Virus record (IMG/VR): IMGVR_UViG_3300021960_000043
Span: 1 to 64,000 of that record
DNA length: 64,000 bases
Source: a virus
Strand: one strand, 5' to 3'
This document shows positions 1 through 7,035 of the stretch, piece after piece. Position 1 is the first letter of the stretch. The number at the start of each line of letters is the position of its first letter. Below the pieces are notes generated by a model, which was given only the letters and a program-made list of their open reading frames with translations, did no database searches and was not told the DNA's origin. A program made the position numbers and the translations under genes.

Positions 1-229
1 TACTTATATTATTATTATGTATAGATATAATAATGAATGATTATAATAATGTATGTTAGTTGCCCTTTACTTCACCTACTTACATATCCTTATTCTCTTA
101 TACACGTATAGGGTTCTTACATTTACCTATGATATATGTTCAACCTTCTTGTCATGGGTATGATGTATGTGATTCATTTATTATAGGCACATCAGCGAGC
201 CTGTCTCTCTCACACACTCAGAAATATAT

Positions 230-373
230 CCCCAACCATACGGTTGTGCGGAACGATAGTGTGCGTAGGGTGGATTCGGGGCTATGATTTGAGTACGAAG
301 CCGCGTGAGCATGGGTACGAAGCCAAAAAAAAAGCCCCACCCCGCAGAGGGGTGAGGCATAGTATGGTTGGGG
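230..373. repeat. Inverted repeat, 12-bp arms
   Basis: Arms ccccaaccatac (230-241) and gtatggttgggg (362-373) are exact reverse complements, 120 bp apart. A third, direct copy of the longer string cccaaccatacggt (231-244) occurs at 1414-1427, on the other side of the leftward gene. The placement around one gene suggests operator or replication-control sites. That is inference from position only. Confidence 0.55.
325..358 (-). terminator. Intrinsic-type terminator of the leftward gene
   Basis: Read on the minus strand, gcctcacccc, a five-base loop and ggggtggggc form a 10-bp GC-rich stem with one mismatch, followed directly by nine T residues. It lies about 170 bp past the stop codon of the leftward gene at 526-1326, in the right orientation to end that transcript. 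Archaeal termination mainly needs the T tract; the stem is additional support. Confidence 0.6.
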
Positions 374-525
374 TTGTGGTTGGCCGCGACTCTTTTGTTC
401 GCTACTGAGTGTCTTACATATTGGTTGCACTCGACCAACCACAATTGCCCCTAATGGAGACACACTTGAGTGGAATGACAAAAACCACTCAAGTGCTTAC
501 GAGATTCCGACAGACTATTGTATAC

Positions 526-1326
526 TCACAGTAAAGAAACTAAAGTTTCTTTGTTCATGAGCATAGCCTGTTTCACGTCAATTCCAAGATTCTTGGAAAC
601 AACCGCAGCCAATTCTGCTTTCGTACTCTCAACTGTGAGAGTTGCAGGTGTAGGTGTAGGCTCAGTTGGGATAGTGGTTGAGCCGTTTGCACGTAGTTGC
701 TCAAGCATATCTTCCACGGTCAAGGGCATTTGTCCCTGTGTGGGTTCTTTCACCGTAACTTTGGTGTTGGCATACACATCGAACTGAGCAGCGAAGTCAT
801 TTGCAGGTGCAGGTGTAGGTGCAACTGCCTGTGTGGTTACTTTCTCAGGTAGTGTGCCTTCAATTGCACGAAGCAAGACAGCCTCTTGGCGTAGTTGCTT
901 ATCCACTTTCCACCAATCATCACCGAATATATCTCTGCACACGCTGTTCAAGTGTTTCTTGCCACCAAACTCAGCAGACCTGTATAGGCTGTTGACTGAT
1001 GTGTGCATACGCTTTGGTATCACTAACTCAGATGCGCCGGTGTTCTTGTTCGTATGGAACATTTCAACGGATGCAATAAATCCTTGCAGGTCTTTCGTGT
1101 AACCGTTCTTGGCACGTAGGGCTTCAAGTATATCTGCAATTGCGTAGATAAACACATCATTTGTGCCTGTACGTAGAGGTGAGCAGCCAATCATACGTAT
1201 GCCTGTGAGGGCTACGTTGTCTTCTCCTTTACCTTCTGCATGGCATAGGGCAGCATACACGTCAAGTGCTATGCTTGGGCGGTCGTTCTTTGGGCTATCA
1301 TTCTTGTTGTTAGTCATGATTGACAT
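526..1326 (-). CDS. Leftward protein of unknown function (266 aa)
   Basis: I do not recognise this protein. The first ~155 residues look globular, with an acidic/aromatic segment (FGDDWWKVDKQLRQEAVLLR). A Pro/Thr/Ala-rich linker follows (APTPAPA, PTEPTPTPAT), then a C-terminal helical tail of about 40 residues. It is the only large gene on the minus strand, is more GC-rich than its neighbours, and has its own TATA-like box and terminator. It is thus a separately controlled unit, possibly a regulator of the divergent plus-strand genes. Two starts are possible: ATG at 1326, or the in-frame ATG nine bases later at 1317. With the box at 1348-1355 the transcript would be leaderless or have a leader of under 10 nt. 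Confidence 0.75.
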   Translation of the reverse strand: MSIMTNNKNDSPKNDRPSIALDVYAALCHAEGKGEDNVALTGIRMIGCSPLRTGTNDVFIYAIADILEALRAKNGYTKDLQGFIASVEMFHTNKNTGASELVIPKRMHTSVNSLYRSAEFGGKKHLNSVCRDIFGDDWWKVDKQLRQEAVLLRAIEGTLPEKVTTQAVAPTPAPANDFAAQFDVYANTKVTVKEPTQGQMPLTVEDMLEQLRANGSTTIPTEPTPTPATLTVESTKAELAAVVSKNLGIDVKQAMLMNKETLVSLL

Positions 1327-1793
1327 GGGACTCTCAATACTGCAACCTTTATATAAGAATCAAAGGCTTCGTACCCGCCCCATTATGAAGGTGATAAAGA
1401 GGGTATTGACACACCCAACCATACGGTAGGGGGTTAACGGCGTAAGGGATTACAGGCTGCATTAGGCTGGTGCAGCATGACGCTCAAAGGGGTGGTTGAA
1501 GGGTGGTTGAAGGGTACGAAGTAGCCCACACGTAGGCTTGTTGCGTGGTTGAACCCAACAGCCCAACGCTCGTACCCAACAACCCACTTCGTACCCCCAA
1601 CCCCGCTTCGTACCCCCCTACCGTACCCGCCCTTAGAAGGAGAGATAGGCCGTACCCTCCACCGTACCCTCTTTTAGTCGCGCACAGATTTCCCACATTT
1701 TTTTCGTGGAAAGGGCTTTTTGGGTGGTTGGAACGTACCTGCAAAAAAAAATTGCAGAAAAAAATTGATAACACTAACCTCTATCCGCCTAAC
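1327..1793. other. Non-coding region with iterated CGTACCC motif
   Basis: A 467-bp gap with no credible gene. CGTACCC occurs at 1370-1376, 1571-1577, 1590-1596, 1609-1615, 1622-1628, 1651-1657 and 1663-1669, twice inside the longer cttcgtacccc. The inverted form gggtacgaag is at 1512-1521, and gtggttgaaggg is repeated in tandem near 1492-1513. At 1739-1757 ctgcaa and ttgcag flank an A run and can form a small hairpin. The density suggests iterated binding sites, either an operator array or origin iterons. The sequence cannot tell which. Confidence 0.55.
1348..1355 (-). promoter_or_regulatory. Archaeal-type TATA box
   Basis: Read on the minus strand the sequence is TATATAAA, centred about 25 bp upstream of the ATG at 1326. 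This is the spacing between an archaeal TATA box and its transcription start, so the mRNA would begin at or next to the start codon. A gtacgaagcc-type element (1365-1376) lies just upstream, where a regulator could contact TBP/TFB. Confidence 0.55.
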
Positions 1794-2108
1794 ATGAGTG
1801 TCGCCTTTACTGAAGCGTGGGCTGTTTTGAAGATGGGTATGCCATCTATGCCTTCACCGCCGTCAGATATGGGTGAAAAAAGCCCAAATGGTGGCGGAGA
1901 TGAAGAATACAGCCACAAAGATTTGGATGCTGAAGCACTCATTGATTTCTTAGTGCAGACCTTAGGAATGGAATATCAGGATGCAAAAGTCTTGGTTACA
2001 CACCACAAAACTAAAGAAATGGCTAGTGCAAGTAAAAGAAAGGCAAAAATGGCAGCCGAAAATATGGCTGATGAAGCACCAGCACCACCACAAATGGGGG
2101 GATATTAA
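1794..2108 (+). CDS. Small acidic protein with AFxxAWxxLK N-terminal helix
   Basis: A 104-aa protein of unknown function. Residues 4-13 read AFTEAWAVLK, the first copy of a motif shared by several neighbouring genes. Residues 14-40 are Met/Pro/Gly/Asp-rich, and the C-terminal half holds a helical, UBA-like segment (AEALIDFLVQTLGMEYQDAK) and a basic stretch. An open frame runs upstream to 1545, but that part crosses the CGTACCC array and has unnatural composition. The ATG at 1794 also places the motif at the N-terminus as in the next two genes. The stop codon overlaps the next start (TAATG). It may be packaged in the virion; that is inference from the shared motif. Confidence 0.7.
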   Translation: MSVAFTEAWAVLKMGMPSMPSPPSDMGEKSPNGGGDEEYSHKDLDAEALIDFLVQTLGMEYQDAKVLVTHHKTKEMASASKRKAKMAAENMADEAPAPPQMGGY

Positions 2109-2470
2109 TGACAGCATTTGAAACAGCATGGAATATATTAAAAAGCAATACACTAGAAAAACAATCGTATCATCCAGCGATACACGGTTTAATGAACAGA
2201 AAAAGAATTGCTGATGGTTTTAATGTTGATATGGAATCTCCATATTACCAACCTAGTGATTTTGTAGATGAAGCGGAAGGTATGGGTTATGAGCCGAAAG
2301 GTGCTAGTGGGCCTAATTCACTTAGAGCCGCAGAACAATCAGGTGAATTAAAAAGACAATCTACGGGTTTTAGACAAGGACAATACCCACAATATACCCC
2401 TGAATTATACAACGCATTAATGAGTTTACAACAACCTAATGACCCTTCTAAAGCAATACCGCGTGATTAA
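2108..2470 (+). CDS. Small protein with AFxxAWxxLK N-terminal helix
   Basis: A 120-aa hydrophilic protein. It begins with the shared motif (AFETAWNILK, residues 3-12), followed by a basic, Gln/Pro/Tyr-rich region without a recognisable fold. Outside the N-terminal helix it shows no obvious similarity to the proteins on either side, so only the helix is shared. The start codon overlaps the upstream stop (TAATG), indicating translational coupling in one accessory operon. Confidence 0.7.
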   Translation: MTAFETAWNILKSNTLEKQSYHPAIHGLMNRKRIADGFNVDMESPYYQPSDFVDEAEGMGYEPKGASGPNSLRAAEQSGELKRQSTGFRQGQYPQYTPELYNALMSLQQPNDPSKAIPRD

Positions 2471-2471
2471 A

Positions 2472-2936
2472 ATGACAGCATTCGATAAAGCATGGGATTT
2501 TCTCAAAGCAGATGAGTCATACACAGGGCAACCAAAGTTTGGTGGAAACCAAAAACAACCCCTTGATATGCACGAATATCCTCCCGGCTCAGGTAATTTT
2601 ATGTCTTTACAAGACATGTTAATGGCTAGAAACGCAGATGCTCGCAAAAATATGCAAAGAATGGATAATAACATGCGTGGGAGAAGAGGGCCAAATGTTG
2701 GTGGACAACCTTCTACAAATGCTATAGCGAGTAGATTACCCATAACCCCTAATCCACACACAGAAGTAGGAAGGAGAATAATAGAAAATTACCCACCAAT
2801 TCCAAATACAATCACGGTGGATGGAAAAGAGATGGACAGAAAAAAGTTTTTTAATCAAAATAGAAACAACATTATGGTGAGTCCAACGGGTAATTTAAGC
2901 GATATTCCTGAAGAGCAAAGATGGAATCCTTTGTAA
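2472..2936 (+). CDS. Small protein with AFxxAWxxLK N-terminal helix
   Basis: A 154-aa protein opening with AFDKAWDFLK (residues 3-12). The rest is basic and Gly/Pro/Asn-rich, with ITPNPHTEVGRRIIENYPPI in the middle. The frame is open further upstream (to 2439), but starting at 2472 puts the motif at the N-terminus exactly as in the preceding genes and leaves a 1-bp gap after the upstream stop. Function is unknown. The pattern of one conserved short helix followed by unrelated sequence fits a targeting signal on cargo proteins. Confidence 0.7.
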   Translation: MTAFDKAWDFLKADESYTGQPKFGGNQKQPLDMHEYPPGSGNFMSLQDMLMARNADARKNMQRMDNNMRGRRGPNVGGQPSTNAIASRLPITPNPHTEVGRRIIENYPPIPNTITVDGKEMDRKKFFNQNRNNIMVSPTGNLSDIPEEQRWNPL

Positions 2937-2957
2937 AAACACGATTTAGGAATGTTT

Positions 2958-2965
2958 ATTTATAA
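2958..2965 (+). promoter_or_regulatory. TATA-like box before the 60-aa gene
   Basis: TTTATAAA lies 26-33 bp upstream of the ATG at 2991 in an otherwise unoccupied gap after the previous gene. The spacing predicts a transcript starting within a few bases of the start codon. No Shine-Dalgarno sequence is seen, consistent with leaderless initiation. Confidence 0.45.
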
Positions 2966-2990
2966 ACCCCCTCTCGTATTTAACCCGTAA

Positions 2991-3173
2991 ATGACTATGG
3001 CAACACCATTTGAAAGGGCTTGGTTACTAATCAAAGGACAACCTCTCGGTATACCTTTTACCGAACAAGAAAACATTTTTATCAACAAAACTCTATACGA
3101 AGCCATGAGTAGTTCTGATGAATTAAAAAAGAGAGAAGCCAAAGAATTATGGCATCATTTTTTGAGTTATTGA
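2991..3173 (+). CDS. 60-aa protein with PFxxAWxxIK N-terminal helix
   Basis: A short helical protein. Residues 5-14 read PFERAWLLIK, a fourth variant of the shared motif. The remainder is charged and ends in a segment rich in Glu, Lys and aromatics. Two nearby starts are possible (ATG at 2991 or 2997). A TATA-like box 26-33 bp upstream suggests its own leaderless transcript. Its 3' end overlaps the 3' end of the convergent gene at 3167-3490 by 7 bp. Function is unknown. Confidence 0.65.
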   Translation: MTMATPFERAWLLIKGQPLGIPFTEQENIFINKTLYEAMSSSDELKKREAKELWHHFLSY

Positions 3174-3490
3174 CCGAAACCAGCGGTTGTACTTTGTTGA
3201 CTTGAGGCTTTATCTGCCGTTCTTCTACGCATTTCTTCGTCAGATTGGCGATTTCTTTCAGCAGATGCATTCAAACTAGACATCGCTGCATCCATTGGGT
3301 CAAAGTCTGCTACCTTTTGAGCAGCAACCACACCGACCTTTTTTGCGCCTTTTTTACCAAGTTCTTTTGCACCTTGCGTAAGTGCTGCTCGACCTGCTGC
3401 TGTGCCGACAGCAGTAGCAGTTGAAGCAGCGGCACTACTAGCCAAACTACCTAATGCCCCAAGTGCTGCTCCTATAAATGGTATCGGCAT
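3167..3490 (-). CDS. Gly/Ala-rich hydrophobic protein, antisense orientation
   Basis: A 107-aa protein. The N-terminal ~45 residues are small and hydrophobic with GxxxG-like spacing (IGAALGALGSLASSAAA), a glycine-zipper pattern suited to membrane insertion or helix packing. A basic linker and a polar Ser/Gln/Arg-rich tail follow. Such proteins are common among small virion or membrane-active phage proteins, but I recognise no family. It runs against its neighbours and overlaps the preceding gene tail-to-tail by 7 bp. No clear promoter or ribosome site is seen, which keeps confidence moderate. Confidence 0.5.
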   Translation of the reverse strand: MPIPFIGAALGALGSLASSAAASTATAVGTAAGRAALTQGAKELGKKGAKKVGVVAAQKVADFDPMDAAMSSLNASAERNRQSDEEMRRRTADKASSQQSTTAGFGQ

Positions 3491-3544
3491 ATGATATTCG
3501 GAGATAGCGTAACATCAAAAACGTGTTGCTTCTTCCGCTAAAGC

Positions 3545-3754
3545 GTGAATGAAGATTTCGTTTTAGTATTCAAGGCAAAATCTTACATTCAAGATAGACC
3601 AAAAAGACTTGCTCAGGCTAAAGTTCAGCGTTTATCCCGTAAAACTAAGAATCGTAAAACTAAGAAAAGATATGCTCGTAACCTTTCTAGAGGAAATATC
3701 AGACCAAAGATGCGTAGACAAACAGGCTTAGTAAGGGTGGTGAGGCAAAGATGA
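3545..3754 (+). CDS. Very basic small protein, likely nucleic-acid binding
   Basis: 69 residues, about 40% Lys and Arg from residue 18 on (RPKRLAQAKVQRL, KTKNRKTKKRYAR). The charge fits binding to packaged DNA or RNA; no fold is recognised. An in-frame stop lies two codons upstream, so the GTG at 3545 is the only early start. The stop overlaps the next ATG (ATGA), linking it to the ART-like gene. It could be a DNA-condensing virion protein, by composition only. Confidence 0.55.
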   Translation: MNEDFVLVFKAKSYIQDRPKRLAQAKVQRLSRKTKNRKTKKRYARNLSRGNIRPKMRRQTGLVRVVRQR

Positions 3755-4530
3755 AAATACAACCTCACGAATATGGCCCTGTAACAGAATATCATGGAAC
3801 TATAGATTTACCAAAAGTTCTTTCTGAAGGGATTAGAGGTGGAAACCCGAAAACTCGCTCAAATCGCTATATACCTGAAGGTATGAGAGAAGAAGAATTG
3901 ATTTCTTATACTCACCCAAATAGAGAAATGGCTTTAGCCTACGCACAAGACAGGGCAAATAGAATGAAACTTGACCCGAAAAAAGTTGGCGTTGTTGGTG
4001 TTAGAGGTACTCAATTACCTGAAGCAGTTGAACACCAAGAGCCAAAAGAGGGCATTTTTGCAGGTACAAGTAGTTTAGTTAGACCGGGTAGTATATCTCC
4101 TGAATATCTAATTCAAGCATCTGAGGATAAGATGAAACCAAAGAAAAAGAAAGGTGTTGTTTTGATAATTTCAGTTGGCCCGAAAATGCCACGTAAACCA
4201 ACAGATGAGGCCACACCTAATAAAGAAGTCAAAAAATCATTTAGTAAACCAATGGACATAGCCTATCAACTATTGAAAAGAAATCTATCACCAGCAGCAC
4301 GAAAACATAAGTTGGAATATGACACAAAATATCAGTCTAGCCCGGAACGGGTCAAGTACAGAGTAGGTTTGAACCGTGAGCGTAGACGCAGGGGGATTTA
4401 CGGTTCAGGCAACGGGAAAGATGTCAGTCATACCGAGGGTGGGAAACTCACTTTGGAAAATGAGCATGATAATCGGGCTAGGCACTTTAAGAATCGGGGT
4501 ACACTTCGTAAGGTCAAGGTGAAAAAATGA
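3751..4530 (+). CDS. ADP-ribosyltransferase-like domain fused to basic viral domain
   Basis: 259 aa in two parts. The N-terminal ~125 residues show the outline of an ADP-ribosyltransferase/KptA-like fold: YHGT (14-17), an Ile-x-x-Gly turn (GIRGG), ISYTHPNREMALAYAQ (51-66) where ART folds place the second catalytic strand, and a possible third motif SPEYLI near 116. At residue 168 is MDIAYQLLK, an internal relative of the shared AWxxLK helix. The C-terminal part (about 176-259) is basic with GNGKDVSH and NRARHFKNRG, a pattern seen in many marine phage proteins and loosely HNH-like. Overlaps on both sides are ATGA. T4 packages an ART (Alt) to modify the host; a comparable role is possible but inferred. 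Confidence 0.6.
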   Translation: MKIQPHEYGPVTEYHGTIDLPKVLSEGIRGGNPKTRSNRYIPEGMREEELISYTHPNREMALAYAQDRANRMKLDPKKVGVVGVRGTQLPEAVEHQEPKEGIFAGTSSLVRPGSISPEYLIQASEDKMKPKKKKGVVLIISVGPKMPRKPTDEATPNKEVKKSFSKPMDIAYQLLKRNLSPAARKHKLEYDTKYQSSPERVKYRVGLNRERRRRGIYGSGNGKDVSHTEGGKLTLENEHDNRARHFKNRGTLRKVKVKK

Positions 4531-4700
4531 ACAGTTGTGATTGCGGTCATTGTGTTGGTATGGACACAGTTTGGAAAAAATTATGCCCTGCTGGAAAAGC
4601 AGCCGCTAAGAAAAAGTTCGATGTTTACCCATCTGCGTATGCAAACGGTTGGGCTGTACAATATTGTCGTGGTAAGTTTAAGGGGAAGAAGAAGAAATGA
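4527..4700 (+). CDS. 57-aa marine-virus protein with YPSAYANG motif
   Basis: The small protein has an N-terminal Cys cluster (CDCGHC, residues 4-9), then a basic segment with KKKFDVYPSAYANGWAVQYC and a Lys-rich tail. The YPSAYANG signature recurs in small proteins of marine phages and giant viruses, often upstream of a WFKEKWVD segment in the same polypeptide (DUF5872-like, name from memory). Here that second half is in the separate gene at 4855. Function is unknown. The start overlaps the upstream stop (ATGA) and its own stop overlaps the next start (ATGA). Confidence 0.65.
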   Translation: MNSCDCGHCVGMDTVWKKLCPAGKAAAKKKFDVYPSAYANGWAVQYCRGKFKGKKKK

Positions 4701-4858
4701 AACTCAAAAAAGACAAATGTTGTTGTGGTGGTACTAAGAAAACACCTTGCGTTTGTATGATTGAGGGTAATCAATGTTCAACATCTTCTCCTAAATGTCC
4801 TTGTTATGCTTTGATAGACAAACAAAAGAACATTAAAAAAATGGTAGGAGTAGTATGA
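4697..4858 (+). CDS. 53-aa Cys-rich protein
   Basis: Nine cysteines in 53 residues: a CCC triplet at 8-10, CVC at 18-20, then single Cys, CPC at 34-36. Such a composition suggests metal binding or a disulphide knot. It contains no other recognisable feature. It is bracketed by ATGA overlaps with both neighbours, strong support that it is translated although very short. It sits between the two halves of what is elsewhere one composite marine-virus protein. Confidence 0.6.
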   Translation: MKLKKDKCCCGGTKKTPCVCMIEGNQCSTSSPKCPCYALIDKQKNIKKMVGVV

Positions 4859-5439
4859 CACGATGTACTTGTCATGATGTGCTCATTGTAAAGAACTTAA
4901 ACCGCTGGTTTAAGGAAAAATGGGTAGATGTGTCACGTACTAAAGATGGCAAGCACCCACCATGTGGTAGAAGCAAGGGAAAACTTTCAGGTAAAGGTTA
5001 TCCTAAATGTAGACCTTCAATCAAAGTTTCAAGTAAAACGCCTAAAACATCAGGTTCTATGTCATCGGGTGAGAAGCAAGCGGCGACAAAAAGAAAACGT
5101 GCAAAAAAGCAAGGTGTGGGTGGGAAACCAACAATTGTTAAGACAGACTACACTATGCGAAGCGACATGGATGCTTTTACCGCAGCGTGGGATATACTCA
5201 AAGCATCAACAGAAAGAAAGAAATTAAGTCTGAACAGAAGGCCAAACACCGGGCCAATTTCTTTTACTAACGAAAGACAGAAAACCCGTGAACAAAGAAT
5301 GATACAAGACATGATTAATGAAACAGGAAATAAACAACCACTCGATGTGATGAATCAAAAGGGTAGAGAACAAACCCCAAAAGAAGAAGAGTACCATTAT
5401 CAACAAATGTTACAAGATTATCAAGATGAAGGGTATTAG
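4855..5439 (+). CDS. WFKEKWVDVSR-domain protein with internal AFxxAWxxLK motif
   Basis: 194 aa. Residues 13-95 match a widespread marine-virus small domain: RWFKEKWVDVSRTKDGKHPP, then CGRSKGKLSGKGYPKCRPS and KRKRAKKQGVGGKPT (DUF5872-type as far as I recall). At residue 105 begins MDAFTAAWDILK, the shared helix, here fused behind the first domain; a charged Gln/Glu-rich tail follows. The fusion shows that the helix travels as a module. The start overlaps the previous stop (ATGA). Function is unknown. Confidence 0.65.
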   Translation: MTRCTCHDVLIVKNLNRWFKEKWVDVSRTKDGKHPPCGRSKGKLSGKGYPKCRPSIKVSSKTPKTSGSMSSGEKQAATKRKRAKKQGVGGKPTIVKTDYTMRSDMDAFTAAWDILKASTERKKLSLNRRPNTGPISFTNERQKTREQRMIQDMINETGNKQPLDVMNQKGREQTPKEEEYHYQQMLQDYQDEGY

Positions 5440-5441
5440 AA

Positions 5442-5939
5442 ATGAATGATTTTAACATATGTGATTGTTGCACACCTATGCAACAAGCATCAGCGGCTTT
5501 GTTAGATTCTGTTTTTGAAAAAGCCTCAAAATATGATTTCCCATGTCCTCATTGTGGGAGTGAAAACCCAATGGTTGCTTACACTCCTGATTATACAGGG
5601 TATCATGGAAGTTGTGCAAACTGTCATCAAGAAATTACTTCACCAGCAGGTAGCACTAGATATGTCGCTAAAGGTGAAAAGCCATTTCATGGCTACAACC
5701 CAAACAGACATAGTAGAAGTGGTGGACTAAATGCAAAAGGACGTGCAAAGTTTAAGCGAGAAACAGGTGCAAACTTGAAAAGACCTGTTACAAAGAAGCC
5801 AAGTTCACTAAAACCCGGCAGTAAAGCAGCAAAAAGAAGAAAGTCATTTTGTGCTAGAATGGGTGGAAGTAAAGGTCCAACTAGTAAAGATGGGAAATTA
5901 ACACCAAAGGGTGCTGCTCTAAAACGCTGGAATTGTTAA
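5442..5939 (+). CDS. Zinc-ribbon protein with SGGLNAKGRAKF-type C-terminal domain
   Basis: 165 aa. Residues 7-10 hold a CDCC cluster. Residues 33-65 form a zinc ribbon (CPHCGSEN, then CANCHQE). The C-terminal ~75 residues match a family common in marine phages and large viruses (SRSGGLNAKGRAKFKRETG, RRKSFCARMGGSKGP, ending KRWNC), which I associate with DUF6321 from memory. It is rich in Lys and Arg and likely binds nucleic acid, but no activity is known. The fusion of a zinc ribbon to this domain is unusual to my knowledge. Confidence 0.65.
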   Translation: MNDFNICDCCTPMQQASAALLDSVFEKASKYDFPCPHCGSENPMVAYTPDYTGYHGSCANCHQEITSPAGSTRYVAKGEKPFHGYNPNRHSRSGGLNAKGRAKFKRETGANLKRPVTKKPSSLKPGSKAAKRRKSFCARMGGSKGPTSKDGKLTPKGAALKRWNC

Positions 5940-5941
5940 AT

Positions 5942-6007
5942 ATGATTACCAACGCTTTTCTTTCTATTATGCCGAATTGGTTAAAGGCTTTGATAGCATT
6001 ATTTTAA
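5942..6007 (+). CDS. Possible 21-aa hydrophobic peptide
   Basis: An ATG two bases after the preceding stop opens a 21-codon frame encoding a hydrophobic peptide (MITNAFLSIMPNWLKALIAL plus Phe). It could be a membrane peptide or simply chance coding in an AT-rich spacer. The close spacing to the upstream gene is the only support. Confidence 0.25.
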   Translation: MITNAFLSIMPNWLKALIALF

Positions 6008-6135
6008 TTATTCAATATTACTTATATATATAATAATAATATATTTATATGTTATATAATAACAATGAAATAATGAAAACATTTTCGCACATTTCTTATA
6101 CTAACCCCTAGTGCGGTCAAACAAGAGGTCATATC
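6008..6135 (+). promoter_or_regulatory. Promoter region of the EF-hand/GTPase cluster
   Basis: An AT-rich stretch of TAT/TAA triplets (6008-6075) is followed by a TATA-like tcttatact (6094-6102), which predicts transcription starting near 6122-6128. A GAGGT ribosome site (6125-6129) lies six bases before the ATG at 6136. The break from the upstream overlapping genes supports a new transcription unit here. Confidence 0.5.
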
Positions 6136-6768
6136 ATGGATTGGAATGCCGATGGAGAAATAGATAACTCAGAATTAAGATTAACAGGACTGATTTTAGC
6201 ACAATCAGCACTCATTGGAGTGGCAGTAGGGGTTTTTGACTCCGGCGTTTGGTTGCCATCGGGTGAAAGCCAAGACTCATGGGTCAACGGTATGACCTAT
6301 TCTATGGCAGCCTTAGCAGTTCAAATTGTGGCATTTTACTTATTCAAAATGTTCTTTGAGCAATCAATGAGACAAAGAGTTAGTATGCAAAATCGTCAGA
6401 AAGAATATGAAATGAGGATTCGTGGTATGCAAGGCGACCATGAACAAAGAAGAATGGAACTTCAGTTAAGGGTACAAGAAATGCAACTAGAAAGAGATTT
6501 AGCCGCATTTAAGCAAAATCCGACAGGATATTTTCAACAACCCACTTCACCTCCTGAATTACAACAACATAGCACTCCTTCAGGTGCTATGAGTTTAGGG
6601 TTAGATGCTTTAGCACATCAACCTCAATCTGTAGTACCACCTAGAAACTTAGATGAAATATATCAATTAGCAGATTCACTTCAAAATATGCCAACACCAC
6701 CTGCTGATGGAAAACCAACAACGAGGTTGAAAAAGGATGGTACACCTGACCTCAGATACAAGAGTTGA
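6136..6768 (+). CDS. EF-hand membrane protein with coiled coil
   Basis: 210 aa. Residues 2-13 form a textbook 12-residue EF-hand/dockerin loop (D2, N4, D6, G7, I9, D10, E13), predicting calcium binding. Two hydrophobic segments follow (about 17-36 and 54-72). Next come a long charged coiled coil (75-125, with repeated Arg/Glu/Met/Gln heptads), a Pro/Gln-rich linker and a basic C-terminus. It is therefore an integral membrane protein with a large soluble tail. Ribosome site GAGGT lies at 6125-6129. It heads a cluster with a second membrane protein and a small GTPase, and a joint role at the host membrane is inferred. It could also be a holin-like or virion membrane protein. Confidence 0.65.
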   Translation: MDWNADGEIDNSELRLTGLILAQSALIGVAVGVFDSGVWLPSGESQDSWVNGMTYSMAALAVQIVAFYLFKMFFEQSMRQRVSMQNRQKEYEMRIRGMQGDHEQRRMELQLRVQEMQLERDLAAFKQNPTGYFQQPTSPPELQQHSTPSGAMSLGLDALAHQPQSVVPPRNLDEIYQLADSLQNMPTPPADGKPTTRLKKDGTPDLRYKS

Positions 6769-6773
6769 ATTAG

Positions 6774-7031
6774 ATGGGTAAAATATTCAAAACACCAAAA
6801 GATGATTCTGTGGAAGAAACACTTAGAGCCATGCATTTAGCAAATACATTTGATAACACATACGAATGGACAGTTGGTTGGGTTAGAACAATTATTGTAG
6901 CAGGTGTAACTGCTTTAGCGGTTAGTGCTGCTGAATCTTATACAGAGTTCACATTGTGGGGTTGGACTGTTGAATGGTTTTTAGAAAAAGTCGCTAATTT
7001 CGCACAATGGCTATCTGATTTAGTGAGTTGA
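6774..7031 (+). CDS. Small membrane protein
   Basis: 85 aa with one clear transmembrane segment (WVRTIIVAGVTALAVSAAES, about 36-55) and an aromatic, amphipathic C-terminal helix (WGWTVEWFLEKVANFAQWL). The N-terminal ~30 residues are charged and likely cytosolic. It starts five bases after the upstream stop and ends four bases before the GTPase gene, so the three genes are probably co-translated. No family is recognised. Confidence 0.65.
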   Translation: MGKIFKTPKDDSVEETLRAMHLANTFDNTYEWTVGWVRTIIVAGVTALAVSAAESYTEFTLWGWTVEWFLEKVANFAQWLSDLVS

Positions 7032-7035
7032 ATAA

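Larger units (their letters stand above)
1..525. other. Non-coding control region, left part
   Basis: No convincing gene is seen here; the open frames have no ribosome site and unlikely composition. Bases 1-60 are a very AT-rich run of TAT/TAA triplets resembling the AT-rich stretch at 6008-6060. Bases 230-373 hold an inverted pair of ccccaaccatac (230-241) and gtatggttgggg (362-373). A gtacgaagcc element occurs at 293-302 and 315-324, and its inverted copy lies at 1365-1374. The region ends with the terminator of the leftward gene. It looks like a control region between transcription units rather than a decayed gene. Confidence 0.6.

Noticed and set aside
60-287. Open frame of 75 codons in the left control region, and two overlapping frames on the opposite strand (181-481)
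   Set aside because: No ribosome site or promoter, low-complexity translation, and overlap with the inverted repeats and terminator.
1545-1793. Upstream extension of the gene at 1794
   Set aside because: The extra codons read through the CGTACCC array as Pro/Thr/Tyr runs; the ATG at 1794 places the shared helix at the N-terminus as in neighbours.
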